A stretch of DNA of 64,000 nt from Candidatus Babelota bacterium (GTDB taxonomy: Bacteria > Babelota > Babeliae > Babelales > Babelaceae). Under the pieces are notes generated by a model. The model was not told where the DNA came from. It ran no database searches and worked only from the letters and a program-made list of their open reading frames with translations. Both the position numbers and the translations under genes were made by a program. Positions 1 to 9,731 of this stretch are shown here, piece by piece. The stretch is from the NCBI GenBank assembly GCA_013288045.1, contig JABDCP010000002.1, forward strand, positions 1 to 64,000, read 5' to 3'. Position 1 is the first letter of the stretch; each line of letters opens with the position of its first letter.

Positions 1-187
1 CAACCAAATATCACCCAGCCCACCCCATTTAGAGAGAGCATGATATTTCCTAATGCAGCACCTTGCGCAACCATCATAAAGTTGACGCAAATTGCTACAC
101 ATGCTATATATGTAGCTGTTATTCGTAAAAAAACTAGACCACCATCCACTCGCGTGAGATTGTCTCAAAGAAGAGAAAGGATCATAT

Positions 188-1792
188 ATGGCACCCAAGG
201 GACGTTTATTAGGCTTACTTCTTGCGCTTGTAAGCGCAGAAACTTCCCTATGTGGCATGTTTCCAAATTTGACCCAAAATGATCCATTGCCGCTCTTTAG
301 CACTGTCTTTCCTAATGATTTCCTTGCCACTCGGCAAAAAGCAAATCTCATGCGCTATGATTATACCTACGCTCCTGCACGATTTCGAGTAAGCGTGAGT
401 GCTTACCGGCAGTACGCTAATCGTGCAAAAGACCAAGAACGGCAGACTATCTATCCGGGAGACATACATGGTCGCTGGAATATGCTTGCATTCTTCTATG
501 ATCCTATAATGAACAATGTGCTTACGCAAGCACTTGAGTTGCCAACGCCCGATGCAGACTGTGTCCCATTCTTAACGAAACCTCGGTATTCCGATCCACG
601 ACAAGAATTTGGCTTTTTCTCTATCCCTCTTCTGTATAGAAAGTATGGCGTTCGATTTGAAAGCGAGCTTCTCTTAGTCGATCGCTGCTTCTATGCCGTA
701 GGAATTATGGCTCAATGGGGCATAAACGACATACGTCAAACCGTTCTCAATTTTAACGATATGACCTGCCAGGCATTAGGAACGGCCTGCCCAACGGCAA
801 CTGTTCCTCAAGGTGTAACAGCAGCTCCGCCAAGTTGTCCAAAACCCAATCCTGCAGAACCAATTGCAATTGCGCCACCTTTTGTTGATCCATCTACCGT
901 ACCACCGTGCCCACAACCCGCATGCAACCCGGATGGTCAGGCAGCATGCGTGATCCCCTTACAGCCCTTTCAGTCCGTGTGTGATACAACGCTTAATTTT
1001 GGGTTTCCATCAGACTGTAAACAGTATGTTATTAATAATATCATGAACCAAAGAAGTAGAATGCTTCATGTTCTTGGCCTTGAGGACTGTAACTATCATA
1101 AGGTTGGAATGGATGACATTCGACTCAGTATGTATTGGCGCCAGCTTTTTGTTATCAATGAAGATAATGAGCGCTATCCGCGAGTCGTCTTTATGCCTTT
1201 TGCCCAAGTAGGGGTCGGTATCCCTATGATGAAAGAGATTGATAACCGTGAGATCTTTGCGCTCCCCAATGGCAATAATCGCCATACCTTTGTAGGCGGC
1301 CGTGCAGGGTGTACTATTGATTTTCTTGATACTATCGATATCTATGCGGTAGGAGGATTTTCATACTTTTTTGAGCGCGAATATTGTAACCTCGGTTTGC
1401 CAACCAATTCAAAGGAAAGTGGTATATTCCCCTATTCAGCTGACGTCACTATTCGGCCTGGGCCTACCTGGAACTTTAATTTCGGTATGAACGCCTATCA
1501 CTTTTTAGACAATCTCTCCGTCTGGGTTGAATATGCAATTGTTTCTCATACTCCTGATAAGATCAAAGTATGTCGTTCATTTATTCCTCAAAACTCGCGT
1601 TATTTTGAGAGTGGCTTTCAGATAGATCGTGCAGAATGTGCAAGCAAATGGGAAGTGCATCTAGTCAATGTGGGGTTCAACTATGATCTCTTTGATTGTC
1701 TCTCCATCGGGTTACTCTGGCAAGCTCCTGCTAAGCAACGTAACGCCTATCGATCAGGAATGGTCATGGGCACAGTAACCTTCGTCTATTGA
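188..1792 (+). CDS. predicted exported / outer-membrane beta-barrel-like protein with Pro/Cys-rich insert
   Basis: 534 aa ORF with N-terminal hydrophobic signal-like segment, alternating aromatic strands, C-terminal aromatic residue (TFVY), purine-rich RBS-like sequence upstream. Confidence 0.6.
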   Translation: MAPKGRLLGLLLALVSAETSLCGMFPNLTQNDPLPLFSTVFPNDFLATRQKANLMRYDYTYAPARFRVSVSAYRQYANRAKDQERQTIYPGDIHGRWNMLAFFYDPIMNNVLTQALELPTPDADCVPFLTKPRYSDPRQEFGFFSIPLLYRKYGVRFESELLLVDRCFYAVGIMAQWGINDIRQTVLNFNDMTCQALGTACPTATVPQGVTAAPPSCPKPNPAEPIAIAPPFVDPSTVPPCPQPACNPDGQAACVIPLQPFQSVCDTTLNFGFPSDCKQYVINNIMNQRSRMLHVLGLEDCNYHKVGMDDIRLSMYWRQLFVINEDNERYPRVVFMPFAQVGVGIPMMKEIDNREIFALPNGNNRHTFVGGRAGCTIDFLDTIDIYAVGGFSYFFEREYCNLGLPTNSKESGIFPYSADVTIRPGPTWNFNFGMNAYHFLDNLSVWVEYAIVSHTPDKIKVCRSFIPQNSRYFESGFQIDRAECASKWEVHLVNVGFNYDLFDCLSIGLLWQAPAKQRNAYRSGMVMGTVTFVY

Positions 1793-1857
1793 GCAACGGT
1801 GGACAAGTAAGAAATATCCGCGTATACTAATAAGAACTTGAAAGGATCAAATTCTTT

Positions 1858-2067
1858 ATGGCAAAAAAAACAAACATCTCAATAAGCGTTCACGATAACG
1901 TAGAACGCGCCTTAAAACAGCTCAAGAAAAAAATCGAACGCGAAGGCGTTGTACGCGATATGAAGCGTATAGTCTATTATGAACCACCTACCCAAAAGCG
2001 CCGCAAGAAATTGCTTCGCGCAATCAAACAAAACTGGATACGGCTTTCCTCACAAGGTCCGCAGTAA
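1858..2067 (+). CDS. rpsU: 30S ribosomal protein S21-like
   Basis: 69 aa basic protein; 'ISVHDNVERALKQLKKKIEREGVVRDMKR...YYEPPTQKRRKK' matches the S21 pattern. Confidence 0.85.
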   Translation: MAKKTNISISVHDNVERALKQLKKKIEREGVVRDMKRIVYYEPPTQKRRKKLLRAIKQNWIRLSSQGPQ

Positions 2068-2073
2068 CATTCT

Positions 2074-2445
2074 ATGAATTCATCTTTGGGACATGTACGG
2101 CGTGCACAAAAGGAATCGCTTCTCTTTAGAGAGGTCTCCAAGTTATTTCTTGAAGCCAGCCTTGATGATCCAAAACTTCAAGCAATTACGATCAACCGAG
2201 TTGCTCTTTCGCCCGATAAAAGCATATGCACCGTCTATTTCTATACACCTGAAGGGCAGGCATATTTTGAGAAAGAGTTGCTACCTATTATTACTCAGTA
2301 TAAAGTTTCGCTTCGACGAGCTCTTGCATCTCGTGTTCAGTCACGCTATACACCTGACCTGGTTTTTGCTTATGATATACAGTTGGAAAAGCAACTGCGT
2401 CTTGAGATGCTCCTTGAGGAGGTTAAGTCAGAGGATACCGAATGA
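2074..2445 (+). CDS. rbfA: ribosome-binding factor A
   Basis: RbfA-like size and pattern ('ITINRVALSPDKSICTVYF'), adjacent to rpsU. Confidence 0.7.
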   Translation: MNSSLGHVRRAQKESLLFREVSKLFLEASLDDPKLQAITINRVALSPDKSICTVYFYTPEGQAYFEKELLPIITQYKVSLRRALASRVQSRYTPDLVFAYDIQLEKQLRLEMLLEEVKSEDTE

Positions 2446-3200
2446 TTTTTGCCTATCTTCTGGAATTTATACTCTTTCTCTGCTGGGGCTCATTTTTAAA
2501 TGTGGTGGGATACAGAATCATTAGAGGATATTCTTTTTTTGGGCGCTCATATTGCCCTCACTGTCGAACTCAGTTAGCATGGTATGATACAATTCCGTTG
2601 ATTTCATTTATACTTCTTAAAGGCCGATGCCGATCGTGTCAAAATATCATTTCTCCATTATACCCCGCTATTGAGTTTTTGACTGCACTCATGCTTACCC
2701 TCATGCTCATATATATCGATCAAAAGTACTGGTTTGGCTACTTCCTCTTTATCTCAGCTGGGATCGTAACGATTCGCACTGATTTTGAGAAAATGCTTAT
2801 CTCTCGCTATGTAACCTGGGGCCTCATCCCTGTCGCTTTTATCCTAAGTTATATGCACCTTCTTCCCTTGAGTCTCATGGAAAGCATCCGCGGTGCTCTT
2901 TTTGGCTATTTGGTTCTCTGGATCGTTGCCCATCTTTTTCATGCGATCCGCAATATCGAAGGAATGGGTGAAGGGGATATAGATCTATTAGCAATGATCG
3001 GCTCATTTACAGGCATTACTGGTGCCTGGACGTCCTTACTTCTCGGATCCTTCTTGGGCATCATTTCATGCATTGTCCAGATGGCACTCAGTAAGCGCGC
3101 CCACCCCAAAATAGCCTTTGGGCCTTGGCTTGTACTTGGATCCTTTATCTATATTTTCTTACAGCAGCAGATTCATGAACTCATTGAGCCCTTTTTCTAA
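2442..3200 (+). CDS. prepilin peptidase (A24, type IV leader peptidase)
   Basis: 'GSFLNVVGYRI', two CxxC pairs (CPHC, CRSC), 'GMGEGDIDLLAMIG' catalytic region. Confidence 0.9.
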   Translation: MIFAYLLEFILFLCWGSFLNVVGYRIIRGYSFFGRSYCPHCRTQLAWYDTIPLISFILLKGRCRSCQNIISPLYPAIEFLTALMLTLMLIYIDQKYWFGYFLFISAGIVTIRTDFEKMLISRYVTWGLIPVAFILSYMHLLPLSLMESIRGALFGYLVLWIVAHLFHAIRNIEGMGEGDIDLLAMIGSFTGITGAWTSLLLGSFLGIISCIVQMALSKRAHPKIAFGPWLVLGSFIYIFLQQQIHELIEPFF

Positions 3201-3201
3201 A

Positions 3202-3657
3202 TTACTGGAGAGCATCGTTCACCAGAGCAATTTCTCCCTGCTCATTTATAGTAAGAATATCTAACTGCTCTCCGTAGATTCTACCAGCAGCCGCTATAAT
3301 AAAGGTTGAATCACCAATCTTACCGACAGATAAGGCCGATACAGGGGTTTTTAATGCTCCTACAAAATGGCCTACCCCCTCAGGTGTCCCAGGAAACCCA
3401 TAGGTATAGTTGAAAGCACCTTCAGGCCTCCATCCAAGACCACCCTTGCCATTAAGGGTAGTAGTGTAGGCACCATACTCAGCATAGTGCACCTTTTGAG
3501 CCTGAGCTATCGTACGCAAGTAAAGGTAGGCCTCGGAGCGCTTCGCTTTAGCAAGTACTTTCATAAGGTTGGGTACCGCAAGCATTGATAAAAAGGCTAT
3601 AAGAGCAACAACAATCATCAGCTCAATGAGGGTAAACCCATTGCGAGAGTGTATCAT
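3202..3657 (-). CDS. type IV pilin / pseudopilin
   Basis: 'GFTLIELMIVVALIAFLSMLAVPNL' type III signal peptide / N-methylation motif. Confidence 0.9.
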   Translation of the reverse strand: MIHSRNGFTLIELMIVVALIAFLSMLAVPNLMKVLAKAKRSEAYLYLRTIAQAQKVHYAEYGAYTTTLNGKGGLGWRPEGAFNYTYGFPGTPEGVGHFVGALKTPVSALSVGKIGDSTFIIAAAGRIYGEQLDILTINEQGEIALVNDALQ

Positions 3658-4040
3658 AACAGGATCCTACGGGTGAGAAGAAGGTTTTCAGAAAGAAATG
3701 GTCTAACAAAAGAAAAAAGGCGGTCAAAATAACGCTTCCAGCCACTTTTAATATTATTAGAATATTTTAAAAAGACTTTTTAAGTGAACCTATATAATCA
3801 AATTTACCGTTAAAAGTCAAGGTCGGCTCTTTTCCTCGAAGCCCAGCGCCTCTTATTCAGCATGAAGAGCTTATTGCACGCCAGACAGCATGTTTTTATT
3901 TTTTTGTCAATTAATCAGCCCCCCAATATGCAAGGATTGTATATTTTGACATAAATAAAAAAATAGGGTAAGCTTGAGACAAAATAAAGAAAAAATACTT
4001 TATTAAACAACTTTTACGACATCTTACCTTACGGAGCATT

Positions 4041-5459
4041 ATGACTATTCGTAAACAGATTCAATCGAACGTATCGGTCCCCCCAAAAAAGATACGTAGT
4101 TATCAAGAAATCGTTCAATACCTTAATGAGCACTGGGATACCCCACAGACTAAAAGTCTTGCCCGGATTAAGGAACTTGATGCTGCTCTGCAAAACCCAT
4201 CAAAAAAGGTTGCTGCTCTCCTTGTTGCAGGAACCAATGGAAAGAGTATTACGATTGGCTTGTCAGCTAAACTGTTACGAGAAGAAGGACTTAAGGTAGG
4301 AACCTTTACCTCTCCGCATATCTTAACCTATAATGAGCGATTCTCCACAAACTTAGAAACTATTGGCAATACCCAGTTTACCGAGGTAGGTAACAAGGTT
4401 ATTAATATTGCAGAAACTTTGGAAATTAAGGCCCACAGCGATGAACTCCTCACGATGATGGCGCTCCTCTATTTTGTGGAAAACAAAGTGGATGTTGCGC
4501 TCCTTGAAGTAAGTGAAGGGGGTAGCTATAATCCCGTTAATATTTGTCAGGCTCTCGTTGCTACTGTTACCCGAGTAACCCCACGTGATACAACAATAAG
4601 CGAAGACGAACTCGCTCCTATAGTTGCAGACACTATGGGCATCATTAAAAAGGGAACCTGGATCGTATCGGGTGACCAAAATAAAGCAAACTTAGAATTG
4701 ATGCACAAACTTACGGTTGAACAGGGCGGCAATTGGGCAATGCCTATCAGAAAGCTCGCTCCTCTTGCGTATCCATTTGAGCAACTTCATGGTCGTTGTG
4801 CTGCGCTAGCTGAACGTATCGCCCACATGTTCATAGAAAATTATTTTAATAAAGATGCCACCGTTACGGCAGATAGCTTACTCAGTCGCAAACCGGTAAA
4901 ACGTGGTCGCCCTACCTTGGAAGATAAACGTAAGGCAGAGCTTAAACCTCAAAAGTCTCTTGAAGAATTCTGGAAAACTGAAAAAAATGAACTGCCAGGC
5001 AGATTCGAGCTCGTTGCTAAAGAAGAGCCGGGCGTACTTCTTGATACTTCTTCAAATCTTGATGCCTTTAAAAATCTCCTTCTTGGTATCCGTCTTCTTC
5101 ACTACAGCCAGCCTCATAAAGGCTTTGCACTTGTCATGGCAGCGTCGGAGAAAAGTATGCACAATGAAGAGTTCCTCAAACTGGTGCGCTATTTCTTTAA
5201 AAAGACATCCGGCCAGCTCTTTATTTTCCCTATAGAAGTATCACTTCCTGGGGTTCATGAAGATACATCTTGGAATCCTGAAAAAGTTGCTAACGATATC
5301 AAGAGCATGAAAGTTAAGGCTCGCGCCTTTTCAAGCTTTAAAGAAGCTTTCGAAGCCGCGAAGCAAAGCGTTAATGAACGCCAAGGCTTAATATGCGTAA
5401 CTGGATCACATTCTGCAGTAGCAGCTTATTGGCGCTATAAAGGCATCAACAAGTTTTAA
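4041..5459 (+). CDS. folC: folylpolyglutamate / dihydrofolate synthase-like Mur ligase
   Basis: 'VAALLVAGTNGKSITIGLSAKLL...VGTFTSPHILTYNERF' FolC signature. Confidence 0.8.
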   Translation: MTIRKQIQSNVSVPPKKIRSYQEIVQYLNEHWDTPQTKSLARIKELDAALQNPSKKVAALLVAGTNGKSITIGLSAKLLREEGLKVGTFTSPHILTYNERFSTNLETIGNTQFTEVGNKVINIAETLEIKAHSDELLTMMALLYFVENKVDVALLEVSEGGSYNPVNICQALVATVTRVTPRDTTISEDELAPIVADTMGIIKKGTWIVSGDQNKANLELMHKLTVEQGGNWAMPIRKLAPLAYPFEQLHGRCAALAERIAHMFIENYFNKDATVTADSLLSRKPVKRGRPTLEDKRKAELKPQKSLEEFWKTEKNELPGRFELVAKEEPGVLLDTSSNLDAFKNLLLGIRLLHYSQPHKGFALVMAASEKSMHNEEFLKLVRYFFKKTSGQLFIFPIEVSLPGVHEDTSWNPEKVANDIKSMKVKARAFSSFKEAFEAAKQSVNERQGLICVTGSHSAVAAYWRYKGINKF

Positions 5460-5469
5460 ATAATGAATA

Positions 5470-5730
5470 ATGAATAGTATTTTCACCTATATTGCTTCAC
5501 TCGCCATAGGGGTATGTGCAGGTTCTTTGTCAGGCTATCACTTGATACGGCAAGTATCTGCATATAACTCAGGTTCATCGCGGTATATCCCTGTTTTAGC
5601 CTTACTGCGTTTAGGAAGTCTTGGCCTCATAGCCTGGTATCTATTGCATTGGGGACCCGTTCCCTTTATACTCTTTGGAGGCAGCATGATGATAGCCAAA
5701 TGGGTCGCTATCCTTTGCCTAAACGAATAG
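5470..5730 (+). CDS. small membrane protein upstream of ATP synthase a subunit (AtpI/AtpR-like by position)
   Basis: 86 aa, three hydrophobic segments, immediately upstream of the a-subunit gene. Confidence 0.45.
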   Translation: MNSIFTYIASLAIGVCAGSLSGYHLIRQVSAYNSGSSRYIPVLALLRLGSLGLIAWYLLHWGPVPFILFGGSMMIAKWVAILCLNE

Positions 5731-5736
5731 TAAAAA

Positions 5737-6555
5737 ATGCAAAATGGCCTTGAACATGAAATTATATGGTATCCCCTTAAAAGTTTTGGGGTAGATAATC
5801 AATTTTTTGCTCTTTCAGGAACTACCATTATCAGCACCTGGATCGCCTTAGCAATCATACTAGCCCTCTGCTTACTCGCACGTTCTATATTCCTTCGCAC
5901 TCACAGTGAAAATCATGAATATCAAAAGCTGCTTCTGCCGCCAGAATTTACATTTTTAACCTATGGCAAATATGTTGCAACATCGGTCATCAGAAGTTTT
6001 ATGTCCCTCGTAGAACAATCTACTGGAGCTTTTGTGCATCGCTATTTTAATTTTATTGCAGCACTTTTTATCTTTATTCTCATCTGCAACTGGGTTGCGC
6101 TTATTCCCTATGTAGAAGAGCCAACTAAAAATCTTAATACAACCCTTGCCCTGGGAACAATAGCACTCCTCTATATACAAAAAGAGATCATTAAGGTCCA
6201 TGGCTTTGCACACTATCTCAAAGAATATTTCCTACCAGTCTCAACCTTCTTTCCTCTTAACCTTATCATCGGTCTTTTCTTCGCTCCCTTTAAAATACTC
6301 GGCGAGTTAGCAACGGTTATCTCCCTTTCCTTCAGGCTCTTTGGCAATATATTTGGCGGAGCAATTATTATGCAGATCTGGCACAATGGTATAGCAAGTT
6401 CTCTTATATGGCAGCTCATCAGTACTATTGGCGTTCATTTGGGATTGGTGGCATTTTTCGTCATCTTTGAGGGCGGTCTACAGGCCTTTGTATTTACGAT
6501 TCTTACGCTTACTAATATTAGTATGGCAACCGCAATTGAAGAAGGAAAGCACTAA
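5737..6555 (+). CDS. atpB: F-type ATP synthase subunit a
   Basis: 'VISLSFRLFGNIFGGAIIM' containing the conserved stator arginine; multi-TM. Confidence 0.92.
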   Translation: MQNGLEHEIIWYPLKSFGVDNQFFALSGTTIISTWIALAIILALCLLARSIFLRTHSENHEYQKLLLPPEFTFLTYGKYVATSVIRSFMSLVEQSTGAFVHRYFNFIAALFIFILICNWVALIPYVEEPTKNLNTTLALGTIALLYIQKEIIKVHGFAHYLKEYFLPVSTFFPLNLIIGLFFAPFKILGELATVISLSFRLFGNIFGGAIIMQIWHNGIASSLIWQLISTIGVHLGLVAFFVIFEGGLQAFVFTILTLTNISMATAIEEGKH

Positions 6556-7517
6556 TGGTCGCACTTGCTCAGCTCATACATTTTTTCTCCATTGCCTTTT
6601 GCACCGTTGCCACTGCACATGGAGTTTCCCGTAGCCATGGGAAAACTGCTGCAGCCTCCTTTGAGGCGATAGAAAGACAGCCTGCTATGCAGGGAGAAAT
6701 TACGGGAGCAACGATTTTAGCCTTAGCACTTATTGAGACCGCAGCAATCCTTGGATTCCTTATGTCTTTTTTCTTATTCTTTAAGCCTCCAACGACATTT
6801 CCATCAGCTTTGGGAGAGCTTGGTATAGCTTTTTCTATGGGAATACCCGGCCTAGTTATAGGATGGGCTTCTGCAGATCCTGCATCTAACGCTCTTGGTG
6901 CAATAGCACGGCAACCATTTGTATCCCGTCGCATGAGAAATTTTATGCTTCTGGTACTTTCACTTCTTCAAACGCCTTTAATCTTTGGACTTATTATGGC
7001 ATTCGTTATTCATGGTATGCTACCAGGTATCACCACCGTCGCTCAAGCACTCATACTTATAGGAGCTGGTATCGCTATTGGTCTTGGTTCCGTAGGGCCT
7101 GTGCTTGGCAGTTGCCTATTTACCAAAATAGCTTGTAAAAGCGCGGGCCGTAATAGAGCTGCTTTCTCAAAATTGTTCACTTTTACCTTTATTAGCCAAG
7201 CAATGATTGAAACACCTGTAGTTTTTGCCATTATCATTTCGCTCATGCTTATCAACCAAGCATCAATCACCTATGAAAATCCGCTCATCGGTCTTGCATA
7301 CCTTGCCTTTGGAGCAACGATGGGAATCGGAACATTTGGTACTGGGATAAGTTCTGGACGTGCAGCAGCCGCAGCTGCCGACCAAATTGCTTACAATCCA
7401 GCAGCCTACACCGTACTCTCTCGTGCAAGTATGATGGCTCAAGGGCTTATCGATACCATTGCTATCTATGCCTTTATTATTTCCATCTGGCTTATCCTTA
7501 CGCCACTCGTGGGCTAA
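6555..7517 (+). CDS. atpE: F-type ATP synthase subunit c, four fused hairpins
   Basis: 320 aa with four c-type hairpins; aligned ion-site segments LIET, LLQT, MIET, LIDT; RQP loops in hairpins 1 and 2. Confidence 0.9.
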   Translation: MVALAQLIHFFSIAFCTVATAHGVSRSHGKTAAASFEAIERQPAMQGEITGATILALALIETAAILGFLMSFFLFFKPPTTFPSALGELGIAFSMGIPGLVIGWASADPASNALGAIARQPFVSRRMRNFMLLVLSLLQTPLIFGLIMAFVIHGMLPGITTVAQALILIGAGIAIGLGSVGPVLGSCLFTKIACKSAGRNRAAFSKLFTFTFISQAMIETPVVFAIIISLMLINQASITYENPLIGLAYLAFGATMGIGTFGTGISSGRAAAAAADQIAYNPAAYTVLSRASMMAQGLIDTIAIYAFIISIWLILTPLVG

Positions 7518-7726
7518 ACCACCTCTTAGAATTTCAACAGAAAGTTCAGTGTTAGCAACTGACGCATCTTTATAAACACAACCTAGAATAGATCAACTAA
7601 AGCACTCAAAACTCTTGCAAAATTCCGAATATTAGGTAAAAATCTATGCAGGTTTTGCTCTGTGCCCTTTTTTGTTTTGGTGATTAATAAAAGGGCATAG
7701 GGCAAAGCCCTTACCAAGGGAGCTTC

Positions 7727-9133
7727 ATGGATAACTATTATTTGAGTGCATTTGTCGGATACTTTGCTTTTTTTCTTTGTTTAAGTATCTTTTTTTATCG
7801 GCGAAATACTTCTACAAGCTCATTCGTGCTCGGCAATAGATCGTTGAACTATTGGGTAACAGCGCTCAGGACTCAAGCAAGCGATATGAGCGATTGGCTC
7901 TTCATGGCCTATCCCGGGCTCATCTATGGGTTAGGACTCTTTAATCTCTGGGTTGCTATAGGTCTTATCCTGTTCATGTTTTTAAACTGGCAATTTATAG
8001 CTCCACGACTTCGCACTGCTACAGAAAAATATGAAAGTCTCACGTTAGCATCATTTTTTGAACGACATTTTCGTGATACGTCTGGGCTTATTCGACTGCT
8101 AAGCGTTTTTTTTACCACCTATTTTCTCGTGTATTATATAGGCGCTGAACTTGTTGGTCTTGGCCGTCTTTTTGAATCAACCTTCGGAATACCCTATACT
8201 ATCGGCATTAGCATTAGTGGCACCCTAGTTGTGGTAAACATAATTATCGGTGGCTTTATTGCAGCTGCATGGAGTGATGCTATTCGAGGAATATTCTTAG
8301 CCGCCATGATCTGCATTGTCCCTATTGTGGCACTATCAGCCGTTCCTGTTAATCCACTTGAGTACGTAAGCTTTGCCGGTTTTTTCCATGCTCTCGTTCC
8401 AGACTATTCTTGGCAAACACTTTCTCAAATTTTACTGCTCTCGATGGGATGGGGTCTTGGCTATTTTGGGTCTCCCCATATTCTGATTAATTTTATGTCG
8501 ATACATGATGTACACCAGATGCATAAAGCTAAATACGTCGGCATTTCTTGGATGACGCTTGTTCTTGGAGCAGCAACAGCTGCAGGACTAGTCGGTCTTC
8601 TTTATTTTGCAGCACCTCTTGCAAATAGAGAGCTCGTCTTTATAGAGATGGTTAAAGATCTCTTTCATCCTTTCTTTGCTGGTTTAATTTTATGTGCCAT
8701 TCTAGCCGCAACCATGTCGGTCATGACCGGACAAATCTTGGCAACGGCATCCATAATTACGGAAGATTTCTTTAAGCCGATTCTTGGCCCTACGCTGAGC
8801 ACTGCACACTATCTCCTGATTGTACGCGGATGTATTATCGCACTCCCTATCCTTTCGTATCTTGTAAGCTATACGAGTACTCAGCCAATTAATGATCTTA
8901 TTGCCTATGCCTGGTCAGGACTTGGACTTGCATTCGCACCCACCGTTATTGCAGCACTGTTTATTCCCTGGGCTCGAAAAGCCGGCGTGCAAGTTGCAAT
9001 GCTTCTTGGTGGAATAATGGGCATGGTGTGGAATTCTCTTGGATTCACCTTTATGCCGCTCCTACCAGGATTTATCATCTGCTTATCAGTGCTCCTCATT
9101 ATTTCACGTCTTACTAAACCGGAGGTCGCATGA
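7727..9133 (+). CDS. sodium:solute symporter, PutP-like
   Basis: 'ALRTQASDMSDWLFMAYPGLIYGLGLFNLW' and 'GGFIAAAWSDAIRG' SSS family motifs, about 13 TM. Confidence 0.85.
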   Translation: MDNYYLSAFVGYFAFFLCLSIFFYRRNTSTSSFVLGNRSLNYWVTALRTQASDMSDWLFMAYPGLIYGLGLFNLWVAIGLILFMFLNWQFIAPRLRTATEKYESLTLASFFERHFRDTSGLIRLLSVFFTTYFLVYYIGAELVGLGRLFESTFGIPYTIGISISGTLVVVNIIIGGFIAAAWSDAIRGIFLAAMICIVPIVALSAVPVNPLEYVSFAGFFHALVPDYSWQTLSQILLLSMGWGLGYFGSPHILINFMSIHDVHQMHKAKYVGISWMTLVLGAATAAGLVGLLYFAAPLANRELVFIEMVKDLFHPFFAGLILCAILAATMSVMTGQILATASIITEDFFKPILGPTLSTAHYLLIVRGCIIALPILSYLVSYTSTQPINDLIAYAWSGLGLAFAPTVIAALFIPWARKAGVQVAMLLGGIMGMVWNSLGFTFMPLLPGFIICLSVLLIISRLTKPEVA

Positions 9134-9459
9134 TCTCGTATGATGACTTTTTAAAAGTAGATATTCGTGTCGGCACCATTATTGCTGCAGAGACCTTCAA
9201 GGAGGCACGTAATCCTGCCTACAAGCTCGTGATAGACTTTGGTGAACTCGGCACTAAAAAGAGCTCCGCACAAATTACCAAGAACTATGTACCAGAGGCA
9301 TTAGTTGGTAAACAGGTACTTGCTGTGGTAAACTTTGCTCCGAAGCAGATTGGACCTTTCATTTCTGAGGTTCTTACCTTAGGCCTGACAAACGATGATG
9401 GTTCAATTGTACTCATAGAACCTGACAAAACCGTACCTAAAGGCGCTCGCCTTCATTGA
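9130..9459 (+). CDS. csaA: CsaA-like tRNA-binding domain protein
   Basis: 'FLKVDIRVGTIIAAETFKEARNPAYKLVIDFGELGTKKSSAQIT' OB-fold tRNA-binding pattern. Confidence 0.85.
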   Translation: MISYDDFLKVDIRVGTIIAAETFKEARNPAYKLVIDFGELGTKKSSAQITKNYVPEALVGKQVLAVVNFAPKQIGPFISEVLTLGLTNDDGSIVLIEPDKTVPKGARLH

Positions 9460-9731
9460 CGACATCTGGTTATTCTCAGCATAGAGCAAAATGAATACGT
9501 AGCAAAACTCACCTTACAGAGCTTTCTTAATGTGCTGCACGGTTTTTTGGGGGGAAAGAAGAAGAGGGAAAAGGGGTTTAGCCTACTCACCCGATACTGT
9601 AGCTTTCCTAAAGGTATTAAGCACTTACGTCAAGATCCAAATTGAGAAAAAGCTTGACAGAAAAGACAATTTAGATGACAATTAATATATTAAATTCAAA
9701 GAAAGATAATGTCGCAAACTCCTTGGAGGTT

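Noticed and set aside
1-164. Open reading on the reverse strand (…DGGLVFLRITATYIACVAICVNFMMVAQGAALGNIMLSLNGVGWVIFGW…) running off the window start
   Set aside because: Hydrophobic and plausible as the start of a membrane protein, but too short within the window and without a clear start or RBS to call.
40-282. 80 aa forward ORF in the supplied track
   Set aside because: Overlaps the start of the better-supported 188-1792 ORF; no coding character.
3658-4040. ~380 bp gap before folC, considered as SRP RNA, 6S RNA or riboswitch
   Set aside because: No SRP core (GGUCAGG/GGAAG) or other conserved motif found by eye.
4870-4960. KRGRP AT-hook-like string in FolC
   Set aside because: Short basic motif in a variable insertion; likely chance.
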